Origin: Chara braunii
Taxonomy: Eukaryota; Streptophyta; Charophyceae; Charales; Characeae
Assembly (NCBI GenBank): GCA_003427395.1
Contig: BFEA01000622.1
Span: 455,771-494,896, forward strand
Reading direction: 5' to 3'
Length of the DNA: 39,126 bases
Of the stretch, positions 1 to 10,280 are shown in pieces. The position numbers and the translations under genes were made by a program. The notes beneath the pieces were generated by a model. The model did not search any database. It had not been told where the DNA came from and was given only the letters and a program-made list of their open reading frames with translations. Position 1 is the stretch's first letter. Each line of letters starts with the position of its first letter.

Positions 1-47
<47 letters not shown>
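1..47 (+). repeat. Poly(A) run at window edge
   Basis: The window opens with an uninterrupted run of 47 A. It may be the poly(A) tail of a plus-strand retroelement lying outside the window or a simple homopolymer; the body that would decide this is not visible. Confidence 0.9.
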
Positions 48-49
<2 letters not shown>

Positions 50-533
50 ACGAAACTCGAAACTGTTAGGGGTGGACCCCACAGGAAAAAGGATGGAAAA
101 ACCGTCCGGCCAAAAAAAAGGGGCAAAGAATTTTGGAAAGCTGGAAAGCGGTTTTGTGGGGACCCCACCGCGGAGGACCAAATGCGCTTGGGAAACCCGT
201 TGGAAATCAGTTGAGCCAATCATTGCCTGTCTCCGTCAGCCCTCATTTGTTTTGTTCTTGTTTTCTTTGTTTTTCCTTTTTTTCTTCCTTTTGTGGTACT
301 CTTGATGGCTATTGGCTGTTGCCTCCCCTGACACTTTTCCGAGACTTTTCCAGGAACGACACGCCCTCCCCCCTAACCTCTAGAGTTGGCACAAAATTGC
401 GGCGAGGAATCCTCCGATGAGACTTTTCAAGGCTGCGGACTATGTGAAAACACAAAACGATGTTTTTCCAAGCCGCAATCTTCGGTCTGTGGAGTCCCGG
501 AAAACGTTTCACCTTTCCGTGGACATCTGCTTT
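48..533. other. Unassigned stretch before the LTR-like repeat
   Basis: No convincing gene. Short frames on both strands look like chance openings. A T-rich tract (240-295) and a palindromic GTGGGGTCC-type motif (around 70-82 and 157-167) are the only visible structure. Confidence 0.5.
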
Positions 534-1270
534 AGGCTGTAATGAACTATTTCTGCAATCGCACGACTTTCTGTGCGAAGCGGCTTCGGGGGTTGAAAAC
601 TGGTTGGACGGGTGGAAGATAGGGGTTGGCCGGACAAGTTGCGTGGATAACCTTGCTTCTTTATTTTTTTTGTTGTCGGGACCAGGGCCGGGAAAGTCCC
701 GCGACGACGATTGAGTGACCGCGCCTTAGTGAGCGCGGTAAATAACGGTTGCCATAGCTTCTTTCTTGTTCTGCTGTGGGAGATGGGAATTTTGGCGCGA
801 TTAGCACGCGGGAATGTCGTTTTCAAATTTGCAACGGATGACGGGCTCTTGAAATTGTTTCTTTAAGCTTTTTCGGAATTTCTTTTTGCAAGTAGGATTT
901 AGACTAGGAATTTAGGTGCTCTGAAATTTTGTTGCGCCACGCTTGTTGCTCACGCACCTTTCACCACAGCGGGAACTGGGCTCTGACTGTATCGCGCCCT
1001 TAATCCTGCATGTAACTGTAATTTTTGGCGGGCGCGATTGTAACTGTGCTCCTTCTTGATTCTCTCGTGTTTCCCCGCCTTCTTCCCCTCTGTCGTGCAT
1101 ACCTCGTCCTCCATTCTGATTGGCCTGAGCGACTGCATGACCGGATCGATGCGTGGAGTGTGGTTGCGTCCCCCACGCCGCGGCTTGGCCATGCAGGCGT
1201 AGGCACTTCCTTCTCTTCCCCTTCCCCTCACTTAGGCATAATCCCGGGTTCATCGAGCAAGCATGCACGC

Positions 1271-1278
1271 TATAAATT
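1271..1278 (+). promoter_or_regulatory. TATA box of the LTR-like repeat
   Basis: TATAAATT is followed closely by GCAAGCGCGA. The inverted copy keeps TATAAAA and the same GCAAGCGCGA downstream block (16062-16082, minus strand), although flanking bases differ. Conservation of both blocks in two diverged copies supports a core promoter. The start site itself is inferred. Confidence 0.5.
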
Positions 1279-1532
1279 TCGCAAGCGCGATTAGTTTGCT
1301 CTCTCAGAATTTGGAACTTAGCGCGGTCAGTGAGGATCGACTAACAAGTAAGTAAGAAGGTGAGCAGAAGTGAGTCGGGCGACTCAACGAGCTGGTGCCG
1401 GGTAGGCGGGGTTGACGTGCAGGCCACGACGGACTGTGACGCATGGGCGAACTTGGCTTGCGTACTCGGACTAAGCGGGGTGATGACTCGGTGTTGGTGC
1501 GAGGCGACGGACTGCCCGCATCGGAGGTGACG

Positions 1533-1535
<3 letters not shown>

Positions 1536-1620
<85 letters not shown>
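1536..1620 (+). repeat. (AG)n microsatellite
   Basis: About 42 near-perfect AG units inside the LTR-like repeat. The inverted copy has no such tract at the matching place, so it expanded after the copies separated. Confidence 0.95.
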
Positions 1621-1623
<3 letters not shown>

Positions 1624-2281
1624 TGTGCGTGGGATGATGCCTTTCTCTACCCCTCTGTATAATTTTTTGATTTCAACCTTGGCCGATCTTGTTACGACCG
1701 TTTTTTATCTTCCTACAGATCATTTGGATTTTCTGCTTATGGTGTGTGTGGAATGAACTCGCGCGCTTCCCTCACCCCTCCTCGCGCAATCTTTGGATGA
1801 CTAGTTTAACTCAAACTCCGTCACTTTCCAGTCCCCACTCTGTGCTCGGGTTGAATGCGCTCCTCATGCATATTACGGAATTGCCAACCTTTGGATCTTA
1901 TGTGTGGGATGGTGACCTTCTTTTTCTCACTTATGTCGTTTGATAGGTGGCATCGGTCCCCCCCTCTTACTCATGACTACCCCTGGTTCGTGTTTTTCTT
2001 TCAATAATCTGTTTGATTTTCCCCCTCGCTCCTGTTTCATTGCAGTATGGTGAAGATCGAGCACGGCGATTGTCTACACGTAGCTTGGGTTATGATAATG
2101 TAGGTGATATGGCTTGATGCGCACACCTTTGTCGATCTCTCGTTTATGTTTGATTGATGCATGAGTTCGATCGATGCCTGAGTATGCATATCAGTTTCCC
2201 GTTCCCTTTGGGCGGAAAGATCTAACGAACACTCGGCGGTCCCGAATGATGTATGCTCTAATGGGTAAATGGATGGCTGAT

Positions 2282-3176
2282 TCAGATGTGTGATTGCCCG
2301 CGGATTGCCCTCCTAGTATTTGTTTCTCGACGCGCGCACGGGCTAGCATAACAACGGATAAGATGATCTCCCGACCAAAGGGGTAGCCATTCGATCCGAT
2401 CCAAATGATCGCCAGCGTGGTCTTGCGCCCCTGCGTGCAGACTCGAACAAAATGGACATCGCCTACACGCGCGTCTACAAGACCCGCGCTCGAGTCCATA
2501 TCTTAATGCGCCAAATTCCGATAGCATGGATGATAAGACTCCCTTCCACATCACGGATCGGGAAAGCCTGAGACACCGCCGGTTCTGAGAATACTGGGAG
2601 TGGAAAAACGCCTGTCTTCTCGCACAACCCCGCCCCAACCCTCCAAAATTCCCCTTTCGGACAGGAAACGAACGTGTCTGTGAGTGGGACATTGAACGGG
2701 CCCTAAGTGCGATCCCCTTTCCCTCTTGGTTCCCCAGCTCACACGTAAGCCACGTCATCGCTGAACTCGGTGTCGTCATCATTCAGGCAGACTTTGCTCC
2801 TTACCCCCTCATGTTGCCTTTTCACTGCCTGACGGCGGCCCCGTGGCACGCGCTCGCCGCCTGCTGGCCTCCAACCCCGTGCTCCGAGTGCCAGCAGGAC
2901 AGCGAGTACCGAGCTGCGGGGTTCGTTCGACGAACTTGGACTGAGGCCGAACAGCGAGCAAACAGCCTGTGCCTGAGGCCTGCTTTGTCCGACTCGGAGG
3001 CTTGTCACGAGCGACGCTGGCGATTGGTTCGACAACGCGACACACATAGCGTTCAACCGGTTCACCAAATCCGAGTCCGTCCTCGGCAACGAAGCTCGCG
3101 GGGATGGCAATGACGTCCCCCAAGGCATAAAAGTCGAACGTGGTTCGCACTTACTATCTTGCATAATTGCCCCCAA
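2282..3176 (-). pseudogene. Possible decayed coding relic inside the LTR-like repeat
   Basis: Minus-strand frames here read more like protein than chance. At 3150-2990 there is a stretch containing YALGDVIAIPASFVAEDG and ERYVCRVVEPIASVA, and a second frame ends with an acidic DDDTEFSDDVAYV segment near 2745-2790. The frames are broken and overlap. I do not recognise the family, and overlap with the LTR-like repeat means it may simply be LTR sequence that happens to be open. Confidence 0.2.
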
Positions 3177-3537
3177 GGCTTGCCACAGGAGATCTCAGTT
3201 TTGACGTGGAACTCCACCCCCACTATCCTAAAATCCTTGGCACACCCCTTTTTCGCACTTCCGGCCCCCCATCCCACTCCGATCAGGAAGTCGTGCTGGG
3301 CGTGAGATTTGGGCGTCACAAGGCTGTGGGGCCCTGGAAACAGTTTTGCGGCAAAGTTTTTCCTTTCCGCAGTCCTGTGGGGTCCAACCCTCCACTATCG
3401 GAGGTTTGGTTTTGGTTTCTCGGCTGCCCGGTGCCACGGCCCTGAGTTCGAATCCTGTAGTGTTTGGATGAGCGAAGAAACTCTTACTTCCCTCAGGGCC
3501 CATATCCCAGTTTCGCGGGTTTAGTTCTGGTTTCGAG

Positions 3538-3575
3538 GCTGCACGGTGCACAAGGCTTGTGTGGCACCGTGCAGC
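3538..3575. other. Perfect 12-bp inverted repeat (hairpin)
   Basis: GCTGCACGGTGC and GCACCGTGCAGC are exact reverse complements separated by 14 nt, and the loop itself contains the near-palindrome CACAAGGCTTGTG. A related but imperfect GGCTGCCCGGTGCC block lies upstream at about 3422-3435. Function unknown. Confidence 0.85.
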
Positions 3576-3640
3576 ATAATATGTGGATAGAAAGAAGGGA
3601 AAATTACATATGTACCCCTCTTAAACATGAGAATACCACC

Positions 3641-3790
3641 TTTTTTTTTTTCTTTTTTTTTTTTTTATATAGAAAGAAGCTCCAGTCTATTTGTGGGGAG
3701 CAGCACGTGCTGGGAATCGGGCCCAGCGTCCCATATGAACATACATCAGTTTGTAACACCGGGGCCATTATCCGACTTCGGCTGAGAAAA
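3641..3790 (-). mobile_element. 5'-truncated LINE 3' end, minus strand
   Basis: Read on the minus strand this is a LINE 3' terminus: the hairpin GCTGGGCCCGATTCCCAGC (3709-3727), then a box very close to GTGCTGCTCCCCAC, then AATAGACTGGAGC and an A-rich tail (T run at 3641-3666 on plus). The same order is seen at 11883-12024, 35198-35342 and 36382-36510. An 8-bp repeat TGAGAATA (3628-3635 and 3794-3801) could be the target duplication, but 5 nt separate the left one from the tail. Confidence 0.65.
3709..3727 (-). promoter_or_regulatory. LINE 3' hairpin (minus strand)
   Basis: A 19-nt hairpin with stem GCTGGG/CCCAGC and 7-nt loop CCCGATT. The sixth stem pair is G-C, whereas it is A-T in the copies at 34744, 35126 and 35198, so the pair covaries. 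Confidence 0.7.
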
Positions 3791-3800
3791 ACCTGAGAAT

Positions 3801-4990
3801 AGAAAATTCTAATGCTGATGATACTAATGATGCCAGTGATGACAAAAAAATGTAGCTACCAATGCTGAGTCGGCCATACTGGACTCCTAATCCTGAACAA
3901 CTCCAAGCCCTCCCTTACCAGGATATTGCAACTCTAGAACAAGACAAACCTATCCCCCCACTGCCATAGCTGATCTCTCCTCACTACCCAGACTAACCCC
4001 ACCCCATAGGTTGTCAAGGTAGCCCCTCCTGGTTCACCATTGGCTTGCTTTCCTCCCTCAGCAAACCCCTGTTCTCTCTACAAGGCCTCCCACCCCTGCC
4101 AATTACAGGTTACAGGGCTATGCCCCAGCTCCGATCAGCGTTGTTCTGGCATCGGCAATCCAGGAGCACAGAACAAAGCAACTTCAGCAGTTATCAGTCT
4201 AGGTTCGACGATCCCTTAATTCCTATATCCCAAATAAAGAAGAAGACCAGGTGCTGTCAAGATTGTAGAGCAGCAGGTGGCTGGTCTTGAAGTATTGAAC
4301 TGTATTGAAATTATCAGATCTTTTTTGACGCATCGAGTTTATTAGATCGTGAAAAGGATACGCTTCCATTGGTCACAGCTCAAACCAATCCATACCCACT
4401 GTACCCTGTCTCATGTTGCCTCCACCGAGGAAAATCCCTCGGCCCCAACATAGAACAGATCCCCTCCCCTCCCTCCACCACATCCGCGAAGGCAACCAAT
4501 CCCCTCCTAGAGGCTGCCTTTGCCCACCCCTTGTCCCTGTCTGCCCCCGCTGGGGTTGAAGGCGACCAACTCTCCGACCCCGGCCCTAGACTCAAACAAT
4601 CCCCAATCTGCCCTACTCCCAATAGGGCTACTGCCTCCCACCATGCAACACCCCTGTAGAATAAGGATCCCCTGTGATAGACCCAGGGTCAATTTTTCGG
4701 GGACAGCTAACTAGTAGTCTATACCCACAACTGGCCAGCCCTATCTCTCCTTCCGCTAGCTTACCCAAGGCCAGGCGGAGCCCAGGCTGACAGTCCTACC
4801 GTCCTTCCCCTGGCTTATCCCCTAACTTAGGTCAGGCGGATCTCAGACCTGCTGTGGGTAACTACCGTATGTCTGTACCCTGGGGTCTCAAAAAACCCCT
4901 GTCTACCAAAAGTCCAGCCGTAACCTCCGGAGTCCTATCCCTACTAAAGCGTCTGCAAAATTCAATGTTCAAAATCCCCAATTAGGAAAG
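3801..4990 (+). pseudogene. Degenerate Pro/Gln-rich coding relic
   Basis: No intact frame, but several plus-strand fragments read as protein: RPYWTPNPEQLQALPYQDIA (about 3872-3930), GYAPAPISVVLASAIQEHRT (about 4110-4170), then VRRSLNSYIPNKEEDQ and IVEQQVAGLEVLNCIEIIRS after a frame change (4200-4330), then a long proline-rich section to about 4700. Repeated stops and frame changes mark it as decayed. It could be a gag-like or ORF1-like protein of an old retroelement; I do not recognise the family. Confidence 0.3.
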
Positions 4991-4998
4991 GGAAACTC

Positions 4999-5151
4999 AT
5001 GAAAAAACGAACTATAGAAAATTCTCCTCAAGAAGTAAGTAATCAAGAAGTAGGTAATCGGGATATAGGTAATCAAAGTATAGGTAATCTAGATGTAGGT
5101 AATAAGGATATCGCTAATCAGGATATTAATGACTATTGGATAATTGGGTAG
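4999..5151 (+). CDS. Small ORF of about seven pentapeptide-like repeats
   Basis: A 50-codon frame starting ATG AAA AAA CGA and ending TAG contains a 15-bp tandem unit reading as five-residue repeats of the form (D/E)(V/I)GN(Q/R/L/K): EVSNQ, EVGNR, DIGNQ, SIGNL, DVGNK, DIANQ, DINDY. Frame and period agree, and substitutions vary the residues while keeping the pattern. It may be the surviving tail of the relic upstream rather than an independent gene, because acidic GAT-rich sequence follows directly. Whether it is expressed cannot be judged. Confidence 0.3.
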   Translation: MKKRTIENSPQEVSNQEVGNRDIGNQSIGNLDVGNKDIANQDINDYWIIG

Positions 5152-5159
5152 CCGAAAAC

Positions 5160-5838
5160 GGTACCCTGAGACTGAAAGTTTTCAGATGATATTAGTATTG
5201 ATGATGGTAGTGATGATGATGAAAGTGTTATGGATGACTATATGAGTGAAGCAAACCTAAAGACAGTAGTGGCGATCAACTTCGCCTACAAATGAATTAC
5301 GAGTAATAAAAAAATTGTGATGCGGGTGAGCATGCTAATGAAGCTGCCCAGAAGAAATATTAATTGCTGACCTAAAATGAGGATGATAGTGTTGATGATC
5401 AGATGATGAGGATGTCAACTAATTATCCATTGTATTGATGACGATTGTCTTACCGGGAGTGATGATGACTAGTAATCTTGATGGCGACTTGCTGATAGTG
5501 CATCACCCGACACACTCGAATTTCATGGCGCGCCCTAGATCTTCGATATCTCATAATCCGCCTGACCATTTGATCTGAAATTTGGACCACCTCAGCTCCT
5601 CGCCATAGACCACCCGTGGTCCAATTTTCAGTTCATGGAGTGCATCCAATCGCGCGCAATCGTCGAGCGCGCGCGCGCTATTTTTCTTGCTGCGTGCAGT
5701 TTTCTAGCGCGCGCGGCTCCTCTTCGTGGCGGTAACCTTGATTGATGATTATTGAAATGATGACGATGATGACTGGTAACTATGATTTCAATGATGATGA
5801 TAATAATGATGATGATGATGATGATGATGATGATTCTA

Positions 5839-5870
<32 letters not shown>

Positions 5871-6030
5871 TACTGCTGACGAGAGACGACTTCCGATGGG
5901 AGAGATCACGATGAAAGTAAATGGTGATGAAGATGATAATGATGACGATGATAACTGATGACTACGATCAAGATGATGAAATTGCTAATAACGCGCCCTA
6001 CGGTGATGCACTAATGATGGTGATAATAGG
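5160..6030. repeat. GAT-rich low-complexity region with (GAT)n tracts
   Basis: Dense GAT/GATGAT runs, nearly pure at about 5795-5870. In the forward sense they would encode acidic Asp-rich peptide interrupted by stops; the reverse strand shows an artefactual poly-isoleucine frame. A CG-dinucleotide patch of GCGCGC occurs at 5650-5710. No gene is supported. Confidence 0.75.
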
Positions 6031-6353
6031 GATGGGCAGCACCCTAGCACCCTGAAATAGTAAATTATTGATGAGGTGCTTGCACGCTAGCCAACTTACC
6101 TTGTTTCCAATACTAGTAACGCAATATTACTGACAAGCTGCTCGCGGCCCCAGTTACCGCCCACCTATACCCAGTCCCAGTGCAAATTTGCATCTATATC
6201 CGGAACCCGTTCAACTTTTGCATAGTATCCAACTTTTCCCTTGTGCAAAATTGCAGGCATACCCAATCCCTCAGGCCCTCAGTTCCAGACCACAAAATTA
6301 TGCTCATGCTCAAAAACCGGGATGGCAAAATTATGGGTATACCCACAACCAGT
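6031..6353. other. Unassigned flank of the plus-strand PLE
   Basis: No gene seen. Two short related segments (around 6244-6275 and 6325-6350) share GCAAAATT followed by a GCATACCCA/GTATACCCA block. Confidence 0.4.
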
Positions 6354-6681
6354 GAGGGGCCTGGGAATTTGGGGGGCAAAGTGCGAGGACGCTAGTATGG
6401 GCCTTGTAGGGTGTCCTTTTAGTGATTTAGCGCAAGAGGTAATGAAAGCAAGGTACGGGTTCCCTTTGGGTCCGCGCGTGGGACTGATGAATCCGGTAGG
6501 TTCCAGTTGTCTCGTTGTACTGACCGAAGTAGGAATCCCTGTATGACTGAGTACATTAGCACTGTTGATAGCACCGATTCGTCATCTCCTTATAGCGCAG
6601 AAGACCCCTGAAGAGTTCCGGGTCTGGCGATCGGACGAAACATGTAGGGTCGACTGCCAGCTAGGCTCGCATGGAAGTTGA
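6354..6681 (+). repeat. Left pseudo-LTR of the plus-strand PLE
   Basis: Matches 13782-14109 in direct orientation over 328 bp with no length change; most differences are transitions. The block around 6455-6535 (including GACTGATGAATCCGGTAGG) is nearly identical in the two copies. The left copy carries the intact-looking hammerhead candidate. Confidence 0.85.
6603..6651 (+). ncRNA. Candidate type I hammerhead ribozyme with minimal stem III
   Basis: All three core blocks are present in order. Stem I: GACCC (6603-6607) with GGGTC (6647-6651). Core CTGAAGA (6608-6614), fitting CUGANGA. Stem II: GT-CC/GGAC and GGTC/GATC with two bulged bases, closed by the usual G-C pair next to the core (6615, 6636). 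Core GAA (6637-6639), then stem III AC/GT (6640-6645) with a 2-nt loop, then A6646 as the nucleotide before the predicted cleavage site (GUA). Very short stem III, thought to act through dimers, is the form described for hammerheads in Penelope-like elements. ACATGT being self-complementary fits that idea. Activity is inferred. Confidence 0.6.
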
Positions 6682-7105
6682 CGACATGGGGGCGACGCCT
6701 ACCTTCGGATCGAGCTGATAGGCTATGGTCTCAAGACGATGTTATTTGGAAGCCTAATTTGGCGCGTTCGGGAGTTTTTTGGGGATTCGACGCTTTCGTG
6801 TGTGCTCTTTTCTCACGTATGCATGGTGTTTGTGTCTTTGTTGTGTTGCTCTACATGTAGTCCTGCTCTCCCTACATGTGTCAGTCGTTTGGATGCTCTT
6901 GTTTGTGTCTTTTCGTTTTGCATATCTTGTTTATGTTGGATGAACGTGATTTGCACAACCATCCTCTCAACATAACAACCGTTGTAGATATTAAACTACG
7001 TGTGTGTAACTTGCTGTCGTAAACGAGTGTTGCCGAACTAACTGTTTTCTCCTTCTCTTTCGCTCCCTTCGTTCTCCTTGTTTGTGGTATTAACGTTGTT
7101 GAGCT
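6682..7105 (+). other. 5' leader of the plus-strand PLE
   Basis: T-rich sequence between the pseudo-LTR and the first ORF1 ATG at 7106. Short frames occur but none matches the ORF1 of the related element. Probably untranslated leader. Confidence 0.45.
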
Positions 7106-8434
7106 ATGGTTGCTTCACCACCATCTAGGACGTGCTTCACTTGTGGGTCGCCGCACCATTTTATCGGGAATGTCCGCAAAGGAACGGAGGGTACATACCG
7201 TCGACAACGGGAGCAAATGAGGTTCCGACAGGGGCTCCGATGTTAGCCCTTCCTGCACCGCATAACAATATGGTGCCGACGTCGGGGTATCACCCGGTTA
7301 ATATGAATCCGGCTACTAACTCGAGCTCGAATGGATATCATTACGGAGGGTAGCCGCGACATTGGAAGAGTAACCAGAAGAAGTTAGACCAGGTGTATGG
7401 AAAGATGATAGAGGACCGTGAGAACACTTAGAAGGAGAGGCTACAAAGAGAAGAGGCGAAAGCTAAAAGCGATAAGGAAGAGTAAGTGAGAAGGACCCAA
7501 CTCGAGGTGAAGATTGTCTGTCAAGCGGTACATAATGGGAAGTCGAAGGAAGATAATTCGCAGGAAACCGAGATAGCTAGATTAAGAAGGGAGAATGCGG
7601 ATCCAAAACGGGCGCTGCTTGGGGACAATGATGAAGGGGAGGTGGAGAAGTTACAGAGGGAGGTTACCGACTCGAAAAGACAGATGGGGCAGATGAAAAT
7701 GAATGAGGATGAAATAGTGACGATCAAAGAGGAGATCGAACAGCTCAGGAGTACAGCCAACAGTCGAGTTGACTTGGAGCAGCAGGTCAACGATCTTAAG
7801 ATCGAGTTGGTGGTGCAGAGGGGGAGGAGTGAACGAGCCGCAAATGAGGCGCGTCTGTGGAAAGATGAATTTATGAGGCCGGGTAACAAACGTTGGAGTA
7901 TAGCTATTGAGACGCCAATCTTACCAACAAAGGAACACCAAAACCAAGATGGACAGATGTGGGACGTGATGGCGAAAAATGGAAGGCAGAATACAAGAAG
8001 TTCGAGGACTTACAGAGACTTAACTTCGTGGCGGTTGAGATGTTGAAGAAGAAAAATGTTGAAGCCACTCTGGAAGTATTGAACCTGAAGAAGAAGATGA
8101 GTAAGTTATCGACCAAGGATGGGGAGGCGGAAACCTGAAGGAGAAAATGGAGGTCGTGGCCCTGAGATATGCGGGGAAATGTATGAAAGCTACGCCGGGT
8201 AAGGGAATAGTCAGGAAGACAAACGATCGGGAGGGCTTTGCACAAGAGCAAAGGCAGCAATTGGGGTTATTAAGGAAGTCGGGATTGGAGCAGTTATGTA
8301 AGGAAGCAGGGTTGAAGTCAGGTAAATGCGACAAAATAATTGAGGTGTTGATTGACTATCGGGTTAAGAGGGTTTTTGGGGATGGTGATGACAAGGGTAA
8401 AGGTCCGAAGGTAGTTGAGGTGGAACCGTCATAG
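7106..8434 (+). pseudogene. PLE ORF1: zinc knuckle, coiled coil, SAP-like segment
   Basis: The frame starts ATG at 7106. Near its N-terminus, with one frameshift after the histidine, is a CX2CX4HX4C knuckle (CFTCGSPHHFYREC, about 7133-7175), a nucleic-acid-binding motif typical of Gag-like proteins. A Pro/Asn/Ser-rich stretch follows to 7353. Next comes a charged, heptad-like coiled coil (7486-7860; for example EKLQREVTDSKRQM and EEIEQLRST). After another frame change the C-terminus (8147-8434) holds a SAP-like helix pair, LEQLCKEAGLKSGKCDKIIE, matching the L-x2-L-...-GL-...-GK-...-I pattern of SAP DNA-binding domains. The minus-strand element has the same layout. It would presumably coat element RNA and tether it to chromatin; that role is inferred. 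Confidence 0.55.
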
Positions 8435-8632
8435 GAGAACCATGATCCAACGGAGGCAGATGATGCTTGAACTGAGCTCCTGGATGGTTCCGGAGCGCGA
8501 CAAATCTATGGGCACTGGCGAGGTATTGTAAGAGTAAACGCCGGGTCCTTCTACGGATAGTGACGGTGAGGGAAATAGAGTTGATTAGTCTCTCCGGAGT
8601 GACATCACTTTCTACTTATTGTCCTGTTTCAC

Positions 8633-9245
8633 TTGGGGCTGATGCTGTGGGCTTATATCCTGTGGATAGGCTTATATCCTGTGGATAAGAATATAGATGA
8701 GTTGCAAGATGTAGCACCTTCTGTAGACTTCATAAGGGACAGAGTCTTCAACAGTTTCTTCCACTTAATTGTATTGAGATTGGTGTTTGCTGGGCAGATT
8801 CTGTGGGCAACAAAGTTCAGGGGATATTTTCTTGAGCTTTTGGCTGGTGAAGTTGATCTGGAAGAATGTGACGGCCCTTCAGTGTATGTGTTGATCTCTC
8901 CCTGGGTTAAGCACTTGTATGTGGGCTCTACTTTCCGTTCGTTGCATGTGCGATAGGTAGAGCACGTGTATAGGGTTACTTGTGGAAAGGTTGTAGATGG
9001 AGGTGAGCGTAACCATAAGTTATATTTTGTGGTTGATAAGGAACGGGGTAGGGCAATATGTTGCTATTCCGCTATTTTGGTGTAAGAAGGAGGATATGTT
9101 ATCTCTGGAACGAAATATCATCCGGTCAACTAGTCCTCATCTTAACCGCAGGGACAAAGTAAGTAAGTATAAAAGACGAAGGTTAAGGAGGAAGGAACGG
9201 TGTAAGAGGAGGGGAATGTTGCCTATATCAAGGGGCGGGGTTTGA
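8633..9245 (+). pseudogene. PLE GIY-YIG endonuclease domain
   Basis: The nuclease that would nick target DNA. Visible: VYVL as the GIY-like strand, LYVGST as the YIG-like strand, the conserved Arg shortly after (TFRSLHVR), then VAIPLFWCKKEDMLSLERNI carrying the metal-binding Glu, and a terminal NR. A TAG at 8954-8956 sits where the minus-strand copy has Trp (ERWVEH), and a frameshift lies between the two halves (about 9000-9050). About 60 hydrophobic residues before VYVL align with those preceding the domain in the other element. Placed upstream of the RT, it defines the permuted order. Non-functional as it stands. Confidence 0.65.
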
Positions 9246-9410
9246 AAACACACATCATGTTCCATTCGATGGTTGGTGTTGTATCTTCTTCAATTTCCTG
9301 TATCTTTGACTACTGTAGGGAAAACAAGATTTCTTATGTAGATGTTGTTACTGTTTTATGCTATGAAGGGAGCAGATGGACAAAAAACTGAAAGGTGGTA
9401 AAACGTAAAT

Positions 9411-10228
9411 TTGAGTCCTCTATTATCCATTGCAAGGGAGAGGTTGAACTACTTAAAAGGTGCAAAGGGATGTTTATTTAAGGTACCTATGTATATTTTT
9501 CGTCTATTGTCCTTTTCTGTGCTAGATATGTTGCACTTAAAACTCCTCTGTGAAGTATGCTGTCTAATCCGTCACAGTGTAAAGAATTGGCACAATGGGA
9601 TTTTCCGACATTGATCTCTTCCTTTTTGGCCTATGGTTTCTCAAATAAACGCTCGAGAGACTCTCTTCAGGTTATTTATCGGGTGTGATCTTGATAAATT
9701 TTGGGGTTAATGTCAAGAGAAGGTTTGTGGTGAAGATCACCTATGATGAGAGAGTTAGCAAAACGAACATCAAGGATTACTGTAAGGGGTTGATTATGAA
9801 TGCTCATGTTGCGCAGGAATGGAAGGAAATGGTTGTTAGACGTATGAGGGTTGTCTGGCTGAAGAATAAAAGTATGAGGGAACTTTTGTTCGATTTTAGA
9901 ACAACAAGTAGGGGCGATGGTATTTTGTGTTGTTGTGAACTAATAAAGGAGGGATTTCCGAGGGTTGGGAAACATGTGTGTTTCTGTCTTAATGAGTAAG
10001 GCGAAGCACCTACCTGGATCAGGAATAACAAGAACATCCTGCGACCATCAAGGAAATATGTGTACGAATTGTTGCAGAGACAGTTAATGAAATCGTTACA
10101 AACATTGAATTTTTTGACTCCAGAAATTTATAGGGGAGAGTTGAGGGATTGTGTGGAGGAGTTCGGATATAAGGGTAGCAATGAATATTGTGTTGAGAAT
10201 GTATTAGAACGGAAGGGAAAATCGTAGC
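9411..10228 (+). pseudogene. PLE linker between endonuclease and RT
   Basis: Fragments in two frames align with the minus-strand element's 19671-20751 region. Examples are NVKRRFVVKITYDERV against NPRMNVSIKIPFCTTV, then GILCCCELIKEG...GKHVCFCLNE against FCCVCASFELPKTNGHVAVKL, then RPSRKYVYELLQRQLMKSL against PGTVKCREVLNQSCNQAI. A conserved Cys pair followed by His is visible but I cannot assign a domain. The frame stops at about 10228, where the inserted LINE-tailed block begins. Confidence 0.5.
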
Positions 10229-10280
10229 TAATGGGGGGAGAGATGGATTTGGTGGGGGAGCTATAACATCGAGCGGAATA

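Larger units (their letters stand above)
538..3320 (+). mobile_element. LTR-like repeat, possibly a solo LTR (copy 1)
   Basis: The block starts TGTAATGAAC and ends GGGCGTCACA, so it has TG...CA ends. It is flanked by the 4-bp direct repeat AGGC (534-537 and 3321-3324), as expected for an integrase-made target duplication. A diverged copy in opposite orientation at 14458-16760 has fuller ends (TGTGACG...CGTCACA). Homology between copies is clear at 545-1530 versus 15815-16760 and at 3172-3320 versus 14458-14600; the middle is too diverged to align by eye. A TATA box sits at 1271-1278. No gag or pol frame is inside, which fits a solo LTR. A non-autonomous DNA transposon with 7-bp inverted ends is the main alternative. 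Confidence 0.5.

Noticed and set aside
1443-1756. ORFs of Arg-Glu repeats
   Set aside because: Translation of the (AG)n microsatellite.
3440-3460. GAGTTCGAATCCTG resembling a pol III box B
   Set aside because: No matching box A at the expected distance upstream, so no SINE or tRNA call.
5628-5909. Minus-strand ORF with long isoleucine runs
   Set aside because: Translation of a (GAT)n microsatellite; an artefact of composition.
6484-6490. CTGATGA, the textbook hammerhead core string, present in both pseudo-LTRs (also 13912-13918)
   Set aside because: Flanking sequence does not give stems I and II with any nearby GAAA. The CTGAAGA-based fold at 6603-6651 pairs far better. The block is very conserved, so it may have another role.
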